Shown here: piece by piece, positions 1 through 12,757 of the stretch
How the letters are laid out: the number at the start of each line of letters is the position of its first letter
Numbering within the stretch: the stretch's first letter is position 1
DNA from: Sphagnum compactum
Taxonomy: Eukaryota; Bryophyta; Sphagnopsida; Sphagnales
DNA: 64,000 nucleotides
Direction: 5' to 3'
Assembly: GCA_965153455.1 (NCBI GenBank)
Contig: OZ234497.1
Location: 17,477,872 to 17,541,871 of the forward strand
Notes under the pieces: model-generated
The model's database searches: none
Told to the model about the DNA's origin: nothing
The model's input: only the letters and a program-made list of their open reading frames with translations
Program-made: the position numbers and the translations under genes

Positions 1-1146
1 CCCAAAAAAAAAAAAAAACAAATGTTACCAGAATGAGCACAGTCATAACCTTGTCACAAAGTATCAGACCATCACCTTCATCATGAATGGCAGCTTCCAA
101 CAAAACTAAATTCATACAAGGAGAATGAGTCTGGTGATAACCTTACAACTTCAGATACTAAGCGGAAGCTTTACCAACCCTCTTTCAGATTCTGGTGCAA
201 AGAATTCAAGATCAAGGAGTTGTATATAACTAGTAGCAAAATAAGTGAAAACCCACTCAAGTGCAAGCTCATGATATATCAACAAGTAGTGAGACTAGCC
301 TTTCGGACACATACAGCAATCCAACTCACATGATGTCAGAAATGCTCACCTTCTTGCAATTTGTTGGTGGAAGATTCAAAACACTGATTCAAGATGGCAG
401 TCCCCCAACTGTGTGTCATGAATTAGAATTGCACCATAAGCATGTATGCAATTTGGCAATTCTCACTATTTTCAATCTCATAAATCTTGTGACTGTCTCC
501 TCAGACGATGACAGGGATATCTGTCCAAGTTTCATCAGGAATTCCCTAGGGTTGTGGCTGGATTCAGCCACTCTCGGACGTATTTTTAATGTTCGATTGA
601 TCTGGAGTGTCAGTCTCCTCCTTAGCCGTGACCCCCAAGTGTTGTAAACAAATGATGCATCATCTGTTGCATCATCTGGTACATCCTGTGATTCTGGGTT
701 TTCCCAAATCTTTGCTCCACATTTGGGTTCATCGGCTCTTTGATTCCCAACATCGGCCCCTCTTCTACTGGACAACGATTCCCAAGGCATGCGTGTTTCA
801 AGGGCGATTTGGTTGCTCAGGGTAAGTGCCAAATGGGAAGACTGTTGAGGACCGTAAACCCTAAATCCTGAACTGAGAGATTTATGATTCTGTAGGGTTA
901 GTAGGAGATTTTGCCAAGAGCAGATAGAAGATCGCTTTCCTCACACGCCATCGCAGCTAAGAACGAAGAAGTTTGCAGCAGCTTGGTTTGCACCGTCTTC
1001 TCGCACTGGTTTCGATCTACTTCCACGGGTACGTATCGGTGTTCCGATGTCTCTATACTTCTTTCTGTCCTTTCTTTTTCTATCGATGTTGTGGTGGTCG
1101 TGAAAGTGCTTGTTGTTTGACTCCACTAGGTCGGGGCAAATTCGAG
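1..1146. other. Region upstream of the Der gene; no firm gene
   Basis: No recognisable protein is seen. A strong plus-strand splice-donor context (GGGTAAGT) lies near 821-828. A second donor-like GTACGT at about 1029 and an acceptor (CACTAG) ending at 1129 would join an open frame at 905-1028 in phase to the Der exon. That frame has no ATG, so it can be coding only if an earlier exon supplies the start. A 138-codon minus-strand frame (416-832) begins with TTG and resembles nothing I know. The stretch probably holds the Der promoter, 5' UTR exon(s) and perhaps the transit-peptide exon. Confidence 0.4.
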
Positions 1147-4100
1147 ATGCCTTATGATTTGGCGGTGGGCGTTTCTCAAGCTTTGCTGAGCACCACAAAG
1201 AAAACGGCTAGCATGGGAACATCCGGGAAGAAAGCTTTGCAGCGGCTTCTACAGCCGTCAACGGAGCTGCTATCGAAGGTCATGCTCGTGGGCCGGCCAA
1301 ACGTCGGAAAATCGGCTCTGTTCAACAGGTGTGCAAGCGTGGATTCCGCAATGCAACACAGCGTCGGTCGTTTTGGGTCGCTAGCATTTTCGTAGCTTTG
1401 CATGATGCTGCAGTAAAGAAATGGTCTAGGTTGTGGACGCATGATCGGCATCTCAAAAGTTGCTGTGACCATTATAGCAATCCAACGGAAGTCCAGAAAA
1501 ATGGGCCTCAGGATGCAGTAGTGGAATCGGGATGGAAAACATTCTCCTTCTTCTAACATGATGGATCAGCAGTGTTCTCTATCCCGTAGTGGTCTAGATT
1601 GTTGTGTTCATTTCACAAAATGGCTGTATTCGTAAGAACAAACCCAGAAACACTGCGTGGAAGTCCCTTGATTCTTTTCAGATGCAAGCAAACATAGCAG
1701 CATGTTCACAGACCTGGATTCTGTGACATGTTAGGATTAGAGGCAAGAGATAACTGGAATTTAGCAGCGAGTTTTCAATTTGGGCTTCCTTCAAACACTA
1801 TGGTGTCTGTCTTTGTCTGCTTCATAGCTTAATGAAACTTGGAACCGATTCTGCTAGTTTCAAAACTAGGTGCAGCTAGCTGCCAAAATGATGCGAATGA
1901 GGATTCTTTAAATGCACCACAATCTGCTCCTAATACCATTAATCCACATGAGTATGATTGGTGTATGGATGGCAGATTTTGGGATTTACCAAAGGATGTG
2001 TATACTATTGGGTGGTTTATGGTTTAGGGTTCATGTTCATGTTGCGCAAGAGTGTGATAATAGTGAGTCGTTTCATGTGCACCACAACAGGCTGATGCAA
2101 TGCTTGGATCAACAATCAGGTTGACAAGGAGACGTGAAGCACTAGTGTACAACACACCAGACAGTCATGTCACACGGGATGTACGAGAGGGTGTTGCCAA
2201 GCTTGGTGATCTTCGATTCCGAGTCATGGACACTGCAGGCTTGGAGACTTCTGCGGGGTCTGAGTCTGTCTTGGCCAGAACTGCAGGGATTACAGCAGCA
2301 GTGCTTCATGAATGTCAAATTGCACTTTTCCTTATTGATGGCAGGTTGCTGTCTGCCTCTGAGATCCTCACTTTTGCTCTCTCTCTATTTATCAGAATGT
2401 ATTAGTACATTTGCATGGAGATGAAACAGAATGTTGGTTGGGATTCAAAGTTTGTCATTGGAATTGGGAATGCACAGAGCTGGGCTGCAGCCACTGGATG
2501 CTGATGTTGGGAGGTGGCTTCGCAAGCTTGCCCCTCATGTGCGAGTGAAGGTACTTCTCAACAAAGCTGAGGGAATGCATGCTGATGCCAATGGGGCACT
2601 TGAGGCAGCTATGGGTGAGGCCCACAGTCTAGGGTTTGGAGCACCTGTTGCAGTTTCAGCAGAATCAGGTGAAGGCTTGGCTGACCTTTATGAAAACTTG
2701 CGGCCATGGGTTGAAAAAGCTCAGGAGGAGATGCTTGCATTGCAAGAAGGTACTTGTTTCAAGCAAGTTTTCCACCATTTGCTAAACTTTTTACACAACC
2801 TGCAAGGAAATTATGACCCTAGCATACAATGTGCCATATGCATTGCTTGCAACTGTGGGACTCATTATCTTTGTTTTGTCAACAGATTTCTCTTTTTGCC
2901 TGTCTCCTCTTATGCTGTTACCTCATTTGACTGTATGTGGCTTGAGTGTTGCCATTTCTATCCAAATTGCAAAGTTTTCCAAGTTTCACTTCTCCACCTA
3001 CAGAGCTAAATATGTAGTTTGGACTTTGGAATCAGACCTCACTGTGTGGTGATCTGTTTGGACAGAGGCAAACCTCAGGGAGAATGAGGATGATGACCTC
3101 TCAGCTGATGCAGCTCTCAGAGAGGAGGACAACATTTTGAGGGGCACAGATGTAGATCTCAGAGAGGAGAACACAGTTGATGTTGGCACAGAGGTTGGCC
3201 TTGAGGGCAAGGAAAATGTTTATCTTGAAAGTGGAACTCTTCTTAGAGAGGAAGATGATGATGGAACAGAAGAAAGCCTGACAGAGGACAAGACTGTTGT
3301 GGAAGAGTTGAAGAGAGTACCATTGCAGCTAGCCATAGCTGGCCGCCCCAATGTTGGGAAGTCCACACTCTTGAATGCACTTGTGCGTCAGGAGCGGGTG
3401 CTTACTGGCCCCGAGCCTGGTTTGACTCGAGATTCCATACGTGTGCAATTTGACTATGATGGACAGACAGTCTATCTGGTTAGTAAGCTACCGTTTGCCT
3501 TTTTATGTTCTTTGGTGTCCAGGGATTCCTTCTTCAACTAGGCTATTAATCCCACCTGCCAAAGTTGCCTAATTATGGAATTCTGTGGACTTGCCTCCAG
3601 AGACAAAATCTATTTCAAAGTAAAATCTAAGTCCACTTAGTGTGATGGAAACACTTGTCTTTGCAGAATTAGATGAGATCTTTGACAAGGAATGGATAAA
3701 TTGTAGGCAACTGCTATTCAAAGCAACGAACAATACATGCCAAAGGAGGACTACCAGCGATTAAATGGTGTCCTGGCAAATTGAACACTGTGGGAGGGCA
3801 TTTGGCAGGTAGACACAGCTGGCTGGATGCAAAGAGTGAAGGTGAAGGAGGGTCCAGCTGCTCTAAGTGCCATGCATGCACGCCGCAATATCCAACGTGC
3901 CCATGTGGTTGCGCTTGTTCTTGATGCGGAGGAGGTATGAAGTCCTTCATGCTGAACAAAACTGATTGGTGGATTTTGGTGCAGACTAGAAACTTGTGCC
4001 TCTTTAGTGTGTGTATGCATTTTTCCAGAGAGTTTTGCACAGGTAACTCTACCATTTGCTAGCAAGAAGGGTGCGGTGTGAAATAACTACTCATGATTGG

Positions 4101-5025
4101 TAATCTAAGTATCAGGAAATGTATGTGGTCACAGATAGCACAGACAAAGAAGAGTATGCGGCATGCAGAAGCATCTCTTGCTCAGTGGGTGATACAGGAG
4201 GGTCGAGGCCTAGTGGTTGTGGTCAACAAGATGGATTTGCTGTCTGGAAGGGAGAATGCCCACTTACGATCACTGGTCATGCGTGCTGTGCCTGAAGAGA
4301 TCCAAAAGCTTCTGCCTCAGGTTTTCCATTATTTTTTTCATGTTACTTTCAGCCATGACATCATGTTGTAATCTCTACAGTGATGCAGAGGTTTTACTAA
4401 TCCATTCATTTGACATCCCCAACCAATTAAAACAGCATCCATGACTGACTTTTTGTTTGGCAGGTCACTGGAGTGCCAGTAGTCTTTGTTTCTGCACTTG
4501 AGGGGAAAGGCAGGGGAGCTGTCATGCACAATGTTAATGAAAGTTATAAAAGGTGGTGTGCAAGGTTGTCCACTGCTAAGCTGAATCGCTGGCTTGCTAA
4601 GGTTCAGATTCTCCTCAACATCTGAGTAGTTGATTGACATGCTCACTTTCTGGCCTACAAAAATTGGGATTGATATACAATAGGAGGCCAAGTTGCGTTT
4701 TTAGCTTTCCCTCTTCTCATAGAGTTTTCATGTTCCTGACTCTACAATTACAGAAGGCCTGCACTTTTTGATCATCCATGTTGTGTTCTTGTAGGTCATG
4801 AGTCGCCACCCAAGAAGAGGAGATAAGGGCTATGCAGCAAAAGTTCGATACATCACTCAAGTGAAGGCCCGGCCACCCACTTTTGTGGTTTTTGTCAGTG
4901 GGGCTGGCAAGATTGATGATACTGAACTTCGATTCTTTGCTTCTAGCCTTCGTGAGGATTTTGGTCTAGGTGGTGTGCCAATTCGAGTCTTGCAACGGAG
5001 CAGTAGGGATACTAGGGCAACTTGA
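1147..5025 (+). CDS. EngA/Der-type double GTPase, probably chloroplast ribosome assembly factor (8 exons)
   Basis: My exons: 1147-1328, 2120-2344, 2478-2749, 3066-3478, 3809-3934, 4135-4320, 4464-4601, 4795-5025. All junctions are GT-AG and the phases agree, giving about 590 aa. GTPase domain 1 shows G1 [13 protein letters not shown], a TPDSHVTRD switch, G3 DTAG, G4 NKAE and G5 SAESGEG. An acidic linker (exon 4) follows. GTPase domain 2 shows [29 protein letters not shown] and SALEGKG. The C-terminal KH-like domain has the Der signature [15 protein letters not shown]. In bacteria Der matures the 50S subunit; the plant homologues are plastid proteins, essential in Arabidopsis. The ATG at 1147 leaves only about 46 residues before G1, short for a transit peptide, so an upstream coding exon is likely. 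A truncated copy lies at 60.8-62.0 kb. Confidence 0.93.
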
Positions 5026-6342
5026 AACTGTTGTGCAACAGTGCTGGAGATAATCTCGTACAGTAGAGTTCTGGATCGGAGTTTGAATCATTTTATCATG
5101 CCACTGCCTCTTATCTCTCAGGTTGGAATGTTTCCTATACTTGTGTCATCATGGCAAAGTTGCAGTTTCCCACATTTCCTGGTGTCTGGCCACGAATGAA
5201 TGAATGTGAGGTCTTGTGTATGCTGGCAATGACATACTGTGCTTGCTGGTTTGTGATGCAGTTCATTACTACATGTGAATGAGAGAAGTCTTGGAAAATT
5301 GGGGACAATGATAGGGAGATAAGCAGCACCATCAACACTAGAGGATACGTTGCATGCAAGAAGGCATCCAGACCTTGTGAAGGTGGGCTCAGCAGCTACT
5401 GCATCCTGTGGGAAATGTGCAGAAGTTTGCAATGCAGAGCCGATACTACAGATGCAATGGGCAGATGAAGAATTTGAATCTTCAAATGGCCTTGCCTGCA
5501 GGTGCAAATTACATTGTACAGTTCTGCAGAAAACATTGGCATGTGACAAGCTCTATATTTCCTGTCTTCAGGTGACTTTTCTCTGACAGAGGCATTGTGG
5601 TAGAGTCTGACTGATGCATCAATGTCTAGCTTGCAGTTATGCTAAGTAACTATCAGAAGTGTTTGACAAATGAAATTAATCAAGGGTACAGCGCCAGACT
5701 TCCAAGTTCCTTGATGAATTTGAATGTTTAAACTTGAAAGCAATTTCTACTTCACCACATGCTCAAAGCTAAATAAGGATTACCATGAGCAATGAATAAT
5801 ACAAAGGCAATTTTAACTCATCCACTGGATGTTCAGACATGGATAAAGTTTCAAATTAGCTCAAACTTGCTGTTAAACAAATCTTCTTTCTTCTTTTGAC
5901 ATCAAACCCATGGTTAAACAGAGACATACATGTTTGTGAAGTTTGAGCCACACATTCAGAACCCATCAGTGAAATGACAAGTCCTCATAAGTACTGAGGA
6001 CTTCTCTGTATCTAATAAGTCAACCTGAATAAAAATGAGATTATCTTCAACAAGGTTGGAGATTTCATATCTGATAATATTATTGAAGTTGGCACAACTA
6101 CAATGTGAGCCATAATGGAGGAATGCCTGTTGTCCACAATTTTGGAACCTAATGGCTTCCAAGTCTTGGGAAAAGTTTAGGCAAAAAATGTATCCCCATT
6201 TCATGCTTTCTCAAACAACCCAGTAGAGGTCTTGAGACTTAAGGGACAGAAAGCTCAAGCACCTGTTGAAAGCCAGGTATGCAATATTTTCTTTCAATAG
6301 AACAGAACACCACTGGGCTATGTTGTCTGTTTAAATACACAA
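5026..6342. other. Convergent intergenic region between Der and hydrolase genes
   Basis: This is 1.3 kb between the two stop codons and should contain both 3' UTRs. The longest minus-strand frame (5118-5549) is rich in Cys, His and Ser, matches no family I know and is open in both copies of the duplicated block. I treat it as chance. No repeat or RNA gene was recognised. Confidence 0.5.
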
Positions 6343-9132
6343 CTACAAGACAATTCCAGCATCTGTTCTGTGTTCATCATCAGCAAGCAACTCTTGGAGA
6401 ACCTGATCCACCAATCCAGGGATGTAAGGGAGAATATGACCATATCCATCAAGTTCATGATAGTGAACCCAAGGTAGTCTTTTGGCAATGTAGCGCTGAA
6501 TATGAAAAGGCACCCAATAGTCATCTGTTCCCTGCCATATATGAACTGTTTTACTGGACTTTTCAAAAGGGTTCTTCAAATCAGCAGGCTCAAACTCCCA
6601 ATTAGAATACATGATGATCATGTCTCGGTATAGGGACTCAAATTTGCCTTGCTGTGTCACCTCCTCCACTTTCTGCCAGGAGATTTATGCACTGATTTTA
6701 GAAATTGCAAAGAATTTTCCACCCTTCTACTAGTTGCCTGATCTCTGGAAGGTCAACCCCAAAACCTTTGCTAATGTACAGTGCGATCTAGTACATACCC
6801 AAGAAAGACAATGAATCTTATAGGTGGCAGTGCTGACAGAACTGTGGATTAATTGCTGTGCAAATTTGTATCACTATGTCCAGCTATGGAGCCATAAATC
6901 CCTAGCCAGAACCAGCTCAACTCCTACTTCTGGATCTATCACAAATTCTTGGCCAGAGATTCACAGCAAGCACTATTCATTCATATGGAATAGTAAAAGG
7001 AAATGAGTGTACCTTGGGGTCCCCCAGCTTCTTCATCTTTGCTATGATCTCTGTATCCATTTTGCCGTATGCAAGCACCTTGGTTTGAGGGGCAGTAGAA
7101 GAGGTTGGGAACAAGGATTGTGTCATGTACCAATACACAAGCCAAGGAGCATAGTGTGCAACCCGTAATGCCAGCTTATCTCCAAGTAGTTGTGTGTCCC
7201 AAGCAGTCTTTGCTTCTTGGGCTGGGATCCCAGGCCACCAGAAGTTTGTTGCTGGTGCCAACATTGCTATTCCTGCTACCCTCTCAGGAATGTACTTGAT
7301 AAGACCCCAGCCTGTGTAGCCGCCAATGGAAGTTGCAATGACGTAAAAAGATGGGCCCAAAGAAAGTGCATTTGCAAGATTGTCAACATCAAGTGCATCA
7401 GACTTGATAGAACGCTTTGGGTTTGGGTCACTTTGCCCATAACCAGCTCGGTCAAAAGTCACAAAGTGGATACCAAGTTTCTCCACCAAATCCTGTCATG
7501 CACATATACTTACATCACTCTTATGACAGTTTGGCCCCTACCTGAGGACTTGAATCACAACTTATACAACAATGGTCTACATACTTATCCTCTTATATAT
7601 GTAACTGGGTTGTTAGGGTTCCCACCTAGCATGCACCAAGGTGCTCTAGTTATTGCACATCAAACATTGTATAAAATGCCTCCAAGTAGCACAATGAAGA
7701 AACCTTAGAAGCGGGGAGAGTGTTGTGTCGGGATCCACCACCGCCATGGATGGAGATCACATTCACTTTGGCCAAGTCAGCAGGCACACCACTTTCTTCA
7801 TATGCCAAAAACCGACCATCCGGCAACTGCACTCGCTTGGCAGTCACTTGGGGTCCATTGATGCTATTCAGCACCTTTACTGGAGGTGGAGTTATGGCCT
7901 TGTACACTAATCCTACAGCTGCAGCTATCAACACCAAGACAAACCGCCGCAAAAGCCCTGTTCCATCCAAAAAGTGCCATCAAAACATTTACTCACCACT
8001 CATCTGCAAGAAAACCCTACACACCTACTTGTTGTAGACCTGATACACTTTGGTTCCAAACACAGCAGAGGCTGCCAGATCCTATGTTTTTCTAGTGCCC
8101 ATTTACTGAAGAAATTGCAGGCCAAACTAGGCACTTGTGTCTCATTCATCAGCCATAAAGACGCCACTAGGCAAGCTACAGAATCACAATCAACACACCA
8201 GACTTGCTACCTTTATCTTGGTGTCTCCCTACAGTTTATATGCACAAACCAACATTGCAGAACTCATCCCAGCAAGAAATTCCTGCTCCTGAGATGTTCC
8301 CTCACCAAGAACTGATTCCCTGTCAAAATGTTTTTTGCACTGTCCATCCACACTTTGAAACACAAACATTCTACCACATTCTAGCTATGCATATGTGGAT
8401 CAGAACTTGTGTGAAGATAGAATCTTGAAAGAAGAAGAGCAACCCACCCAAAACCCATCACCATACTCTCACACACTTCCACCAAAATTCATGCCCTCAG
8501 GACCTGAAACCCTCTACCACCCAAGCCCCCCTCATTTTCCACCCTACCACAACTTGAAACCTGAGATATCTCCACTCTTATCCATAGCCTCTTGACTGAC
8601 TACAGATGGATTGACTAACATGAGAGAATTTTGGACATTCATTTGCAAACAGTGCATGAGCCCTAGAAGGATCTTTTTTCACAAAACAGGAACACGAGAG
8701 ACTATCCGCCATATTTTCCTCTCAGGAATACCAAGAACCCTTAGTTGTCACGCACTCTTTACCATAGGTGACAGCCAGAAACAGAGAACAAACGAAAAGG
8801 AAGCACACAGTAGAAGACACTGAAAAATCGATCACCTTGAGAGCGAAGGGTGTAAATCCAAGACCCCACTTGCAAGAGTTGTCGGTCGGAGCGGCCTTAC
8901 CGCCAACCAACCTACTGCCTTGATGAACCTCAAATGCAGCTGAGGGTCACACACCTACTCAGTGGTACTAAGAGAGAAGGGTGAAGGTGTTGTAGTGATG
9001 ATGATAGGTACCTGCAAATGCAGAAGGCAGAGTCCGCTTAGGATTGTTGTTAGGCTTGTTACGAGTGTGGGATCTGGCTGACGAGGCAGAGATCCGAGGA
9101 CCCTTTCTAGCAGCTACCTGCTCACTCCCCAT
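6343..9132 (-). CDS. Plant alpha/beta-hydrolase with N-terminal membrane anchor (5 exons)
   Basis: Exons in transcript order: 9132-9012, 8939-8901, 7957-7704, 7492-7013, 6672-6343. They are in phase with GT-AG introns and give 407 aa. The N-terminus carries the ISASSARSHTR motif that I recall from plant membrane-anchored hydrolases. A hydrophobic anchor (about residues 57-73) and a TPPP motif follow. The fold shows an oxyanion-side HGGGGS, the strand FDRAGYGQSDPNP, a nucleophile elbow ATSIGG (Ser; the first Gly of GxSxG is Ala here), an acid in GTDDYWVP and a His in DGYGHIL. The triad is therefore complete. The substrate is unknown. Exon 2 is only 39 nt; its donor GGCG|GTAAGG is chosen over a later one because only it keeps frame with exon 3. 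A damaged copy is at 63.3-64.0 kb. Confidence 0.9.
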
Positions 9133-9167
9133 CGTTGCTCCAGACGTCCACAAACAACATACGCCAA

Positions 9168-9170
<3 letters not shown>

Positions 9171-9204
<34 letters not shown>
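9171..9204. repeat. (AC)n microsatellite
   Basis: An uninterrupted AC dinucleotide run of about 17 units, 39 bp upstream of the hydrolase start codon, so probably in its 5' UTR or promoter. Confidence 0.95.
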
Positions 9205-9210
<6 letters not shown>

Positions 9211-9230
9211 CACCCTAGATCCGTTCACAT

Positions 9231-9262
9231 GAAAACAAACAAACAAACAAACAAACAAAACA
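9231..9262. repeat. (AAAC)n tetranucleotide repeat
   Basis: About seven AAAC units close upstream of the AC run, in the same hydrolase 5' region. Confidence 0.9.
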
Positions 9263-9660
9263 TCCACCAGCACGACAGCTGGTTCCTGGGAAATGGGCTC
9301 TTCTTGTTGTGCGTGCAACACTGTAACGAGGCTGCCTGACTAGGGGTGCAAAGGAATCGGCCGACTTTTTCTCCTTGAGGTAACCGCCTTGAAGTGCCGG
9401 TGATTGCAAGTGTGCGAACATGGGAAGCTCTCCTAAGTGGAACAGGCGTAGTACGATTGTTACGATTGTTTCGATTGTTTTTTAGTTTGATTTCTTTTAC
9501 AGAATCCCACTCCACAAAAATCCAGGAAAACAAGCTGAATTTTTTTTTCAGCCAGCGTAAAAAAAACTTTTCAAATTTGGGTTTTGTATTTGGAAGCCAG
9601 CTCCTCTGGCAGAATTTCATTTCAAATTTGAAAAGTGAAAAGGGTTGGAGGGACCCTACA

Positions 9661-9780
9661 AAAGATCCTTACACTTTTGTAAGGTATCCTTACACTTTTG
9701 TAAGGTATCCTTACAAAAATGATAGGATCCCAAAATCCTTTCAGTCTTGTAAGGTATCCTTTCACTTTTTAAAGGTCCCT
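9661..9780. repeat. Tandem short hairpin repeats (CCTTACA..TGTAAGG)
   Basis: A 21-bp unit starting ATCCTTACACTTTTGTAAGG occurs twice head to tail (about 9665-9706) and then decays into related units to about 9780. Each unit is a small inverted repeat (CCTTACA with TGTAAGG around a 4-nt loop), so the array can fold as a series of hairpins. Confidence 0.75.
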
Positions 9781-9807
9781 CAAATTAAAAGAAGTTCTTT
9801 ACCTTAC

Positions 9808-9882
9808 AGCTTTGACGCTCTTCCTGGATTCTCAAGCCCAGCCTTGGGCTGCTCCATGAAATCCAGGAAGAGCCTCAAAGCT
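9808..9882. repeat. 75-nt near-perfect foldback (miRNA-like or MITE remnant)
   Basis: Arm 9808-9830 is complementary to arm 9860-9882 at 22 of 23 positions; the one mismatch is C opposite C. The loop itself holds a 6-bp stem (AGCCCA/TGGGCT). Size and pairing fit a compact plant MIRNA precursor or a small foldback element. I recognise no known miRNA in the arms. Transcription strand is unknown. Confidence 0.6.
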
Positions 9883-11672
9883 ATTCCTTAACCTATACAG
9901 TTTGTGTGTGTGGGAGGGGAAACTCTACCTGATCCCCAGAAGTCCTCGTCCTGCTAAGTCTACAAGTTTCTGGCTTTTAGAAACTGTTCAGTTTTGGTGT
10001 GCATTATTAGCATTACTACATCCATGTTGGGTGGGTGACCCAGTGCAATCAATTCACATGGTGAAATCAGATGCAATCGACTCAGATGGTCAGATCAGGT
10101 GTAAGGCAATTGAAGATGGTGAAATAAACCAGTACTTTCACACACATCTGCAGTCAAAACATCATTGTGAAAGTGTTAAGTATAGGGGAAGGCATGCTCA
10201 CCAGGCCCTGCCCTAATTTGAGGGACGTAGTCTCAAGGATGTAGGCCCACAAATTAGAGGAGTCCCATGAGAGCAGGCCTTTCCCAGCATGAAGCGCAAA
10301 AGGTTTTTAAATTCAAATGGTGGAAGGTCGGCATGTGATCAGCTGGAAGCTCCCTCAATGACGAATGATCTTCCAAGCACGGAGTTGTGTTCAAATACAA
10401 AAAAAACCCCTTAGATTGCTTTATGAAACCAGGATCATACAGGACATGACATACCCACGTGCAGATGGGATCAATCAAAATGGAAACCAGGATTCACAAT
10501 GAGCAAAGGTTTGACTGCTTCCTGTTTTGAGAATTTCTACAAATAATCAGGGGATCAGCATCCATGAATGACACATTTGTTCCAAGTAGCACTTTAACTT
10601 GTTGGTGGACCCATCAATTGACAGATACATGAACCCCAGATTCATATGATACACATCATCAGATAGCTAGTTCTTGTGGGGATCTGACAGCATTTAGAGT
10701 TATGGCTGTATCTGCCACAACTGATGCAATAAGGGATGGATTGGCCATTTTGTGTTACATCTCCTACCACTTGTGTCAATGTTTCCTAAAACTCCACCTG
10801 CAGATCTTGCTGTTATGAGTTTTCTTTCCTCCATACCCCAACTGTGCAACCATCTGAATGATTGACAAAACAAACAGTGACTTGTTGATCTCTATCAGAT
10901 TTTTGACCCTTGCTTGCCAATAATAAGAAACTTTGGAAAAGATTCCTGATTGCATCTCTTGCAGCTGAGACCTGCCAAAGCGCACCAGATCTGATTGTTT
11001 CTTGCCAATCAAAATATAATCAAAGAATGCTTCAAAATCAATTCTATTTGAATAAAATCAAACACTGCAGCCTCACCAAAAAAGTCATTTGTTAATCCAC
11101 AATTTCCGGTCACAGTATCAAAGATTTTTAGCACACTATAATTATGCAGACTCACTGGCAATTCTATTCTTCAGGTGCAGTGAAGATTGGTGCGTTGCCA
11201 AGGGATGCCAATCAAATCACAGAAGCAGCAATGAAACTACCGCATGCTTGCCACGTCCTACAGCTATGTACTTTGCATCAGAGCATATAGTGCTACACGT
11301 TGTGCTTCAAGACAAAGAAACTGCAAGAGCATCATTTTGAGTTGAACCAGGACAGGAGCTTCCAGAATTGGCAATGGACAGTATGTTAGTGGTAGAGCAC
11401 AGGCATCTATGCAATAGACAGACATTACATTATGCATGGGAGCAAGCTGAATTAATGCCAGTCCCAAGAGTGATGCTCAGGATTTCAAGGCTGTTGGCCT
11501 TGAACATCATTTCAAAGCATTGGTGAACTTTCTGCCAAATATACACAAAGTTGGGGGTTCAAATGGAGTTCTAGGGTTTAAGGCTCCAGCAAGTTTCCAT
11601 GCCACCATAGAAGCATTAAATGAACTGAAGATAACTGTGTTTCTGATGCTCACTACAAGAGATCCTATAGGT
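9883..11672. other. Intergenic region, no recognised gene
   Basis: Short open frames on both strands resemble no family I know. Nothing supports a functional gene between the hydrolase promoter side and the Ycf20-like stop codon. Confidence 0.4.
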
Positions 11673-12757
11673 TCAACTCCCAAGTTTAAATGCATCTACA
11701 AACAAACCAAATGAGAATCCTGTTTTCCAGTAATTAACAAATTCAATGACCACCTTTCCCCTGCTGCTGAGAAACACAGGCATACGATACATCAGGTAGC
11801 CTATGCCCTCAATAACTGCAACCATGACTCCAGCTGCCAATACATCCCAGTCACCTGTCTGCCCTATAATTGTCGCCAATGCATTTGAACAAAAGAATCC
11901 AAAGAGAAGGAGAAAGACTTTGGCTGGAAAATTCCGACGAACAGTGTTCCACCTCTTCAATAGTTCTTGACGGCGAGCAGATACCAGCCTTCCTATGCGA
12001 GTGCTCCCTAGATCAATGCCACTTCTCCTTGATTTGTCAGCACCATCTCCACCACCTGGACTTCCACTTATATTTAGTGTGCTTCTCACAATGTTGCTCC
12101 TCCCTCCTTCCAATCTGCAAAATTGTATGGTGTCTGTCTCATCAGGGTGTTTTCTCAAAAACAAGAAAGCCCTAACAAAAGTCTTGGAGTTGCAACAAAA
12201 GAAAAAACCAAAAACTCAACCCAACCAAGACCTAAACCTGTAAGCACCTTGGCAATACAGAGAACTTGAACATAGCATCCTAAGCCTTAAACTACTGAAG
12301 CTGAACAATTTGTGAAATGCATTTCAAAGGCTTATGAGTGTTCTGATCTCAGCAGAGTGCAATCGAAATGCCTTCTCAAAGTCCTTACATTTTTGCACAA
12401 TTTGAGACAAGCAAGATTTAGGGTTTGGGTTCCAATGGAAGAATTTGCGAAGATTTAGGAAGAAAATGAGGAAAGCGTGGGTGACAGTCTTCTGTATACA
12501 GGTTCTAGTGTCCAAATCCATTCCATCACGAGAAACTGTACCATCGATACATGGCTTGCAAACTCCGCCTAACAGCAATCAACAAATGAAAAAGTAATCG
12601 CTCACTTCTTGATTCGGAAAACTGGAGACAACACTGCCAATCGGCGTCCTCTGTGTACTGATGATGTTGACGCCCAGGAAGAGGCCGGGGCCGTCGTCGC
12701 TGTAAGGCTTTCCAAAAGAGGAGCTCTACAAGACTCTGGATAGAAAACCAACATCAT
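11673..12757 (-). CDS. Ycf20-like protein, nuclear-encoded and plastid-targeted (2 exons)
   Basis: Exon 1 is 12757-12606 and exon 2 is 12114-11673. The phase-2 junction (AAGAA|GTGAGC to TTTGCAG|A) stays in frame and gives 197 aa. Exon 1 (51 aa) is rich in Ser/Thr/Ala/Arg with no acidic stretch, like a chloroplast transit peptide. Exon 2 holds the Ycf20/DUF565 core: a basic segment, a membrane segment (KVFLLLFGFFCSNALATIIG), the QTGDWDVLAAGVMVA motif, a GIGYLMYR segment and the C-terminal NYWKTGFSFGLFVDAFKLG. A member of this family affects non-photochemical quenching in Arabidopsis; the molecular role is not settled. The start is one of two adjacent ATGs (12757 or 12754). Confidence 0.88.

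Noticed and set aside
261-832. Overlapping frames on both strands upstream of Der
   Set aside because: Both begin with non-ATG codons and match nothing known. They may be UTR or chance.
5118-5549. Minus-strand 143-codon frame between Der and hydrolase
   Set aside because: It lies in the 3' flank of two convergent genes and resembles no family. It stays open in the copy only because the copy is recent.
11673-12757. Plastid DNA insertion carrying ycf20
   Set aside because: The gene has a spliceosomal intron and a transit-peptide-like first exon, so it is a nuclear gene and not a plastid insert.
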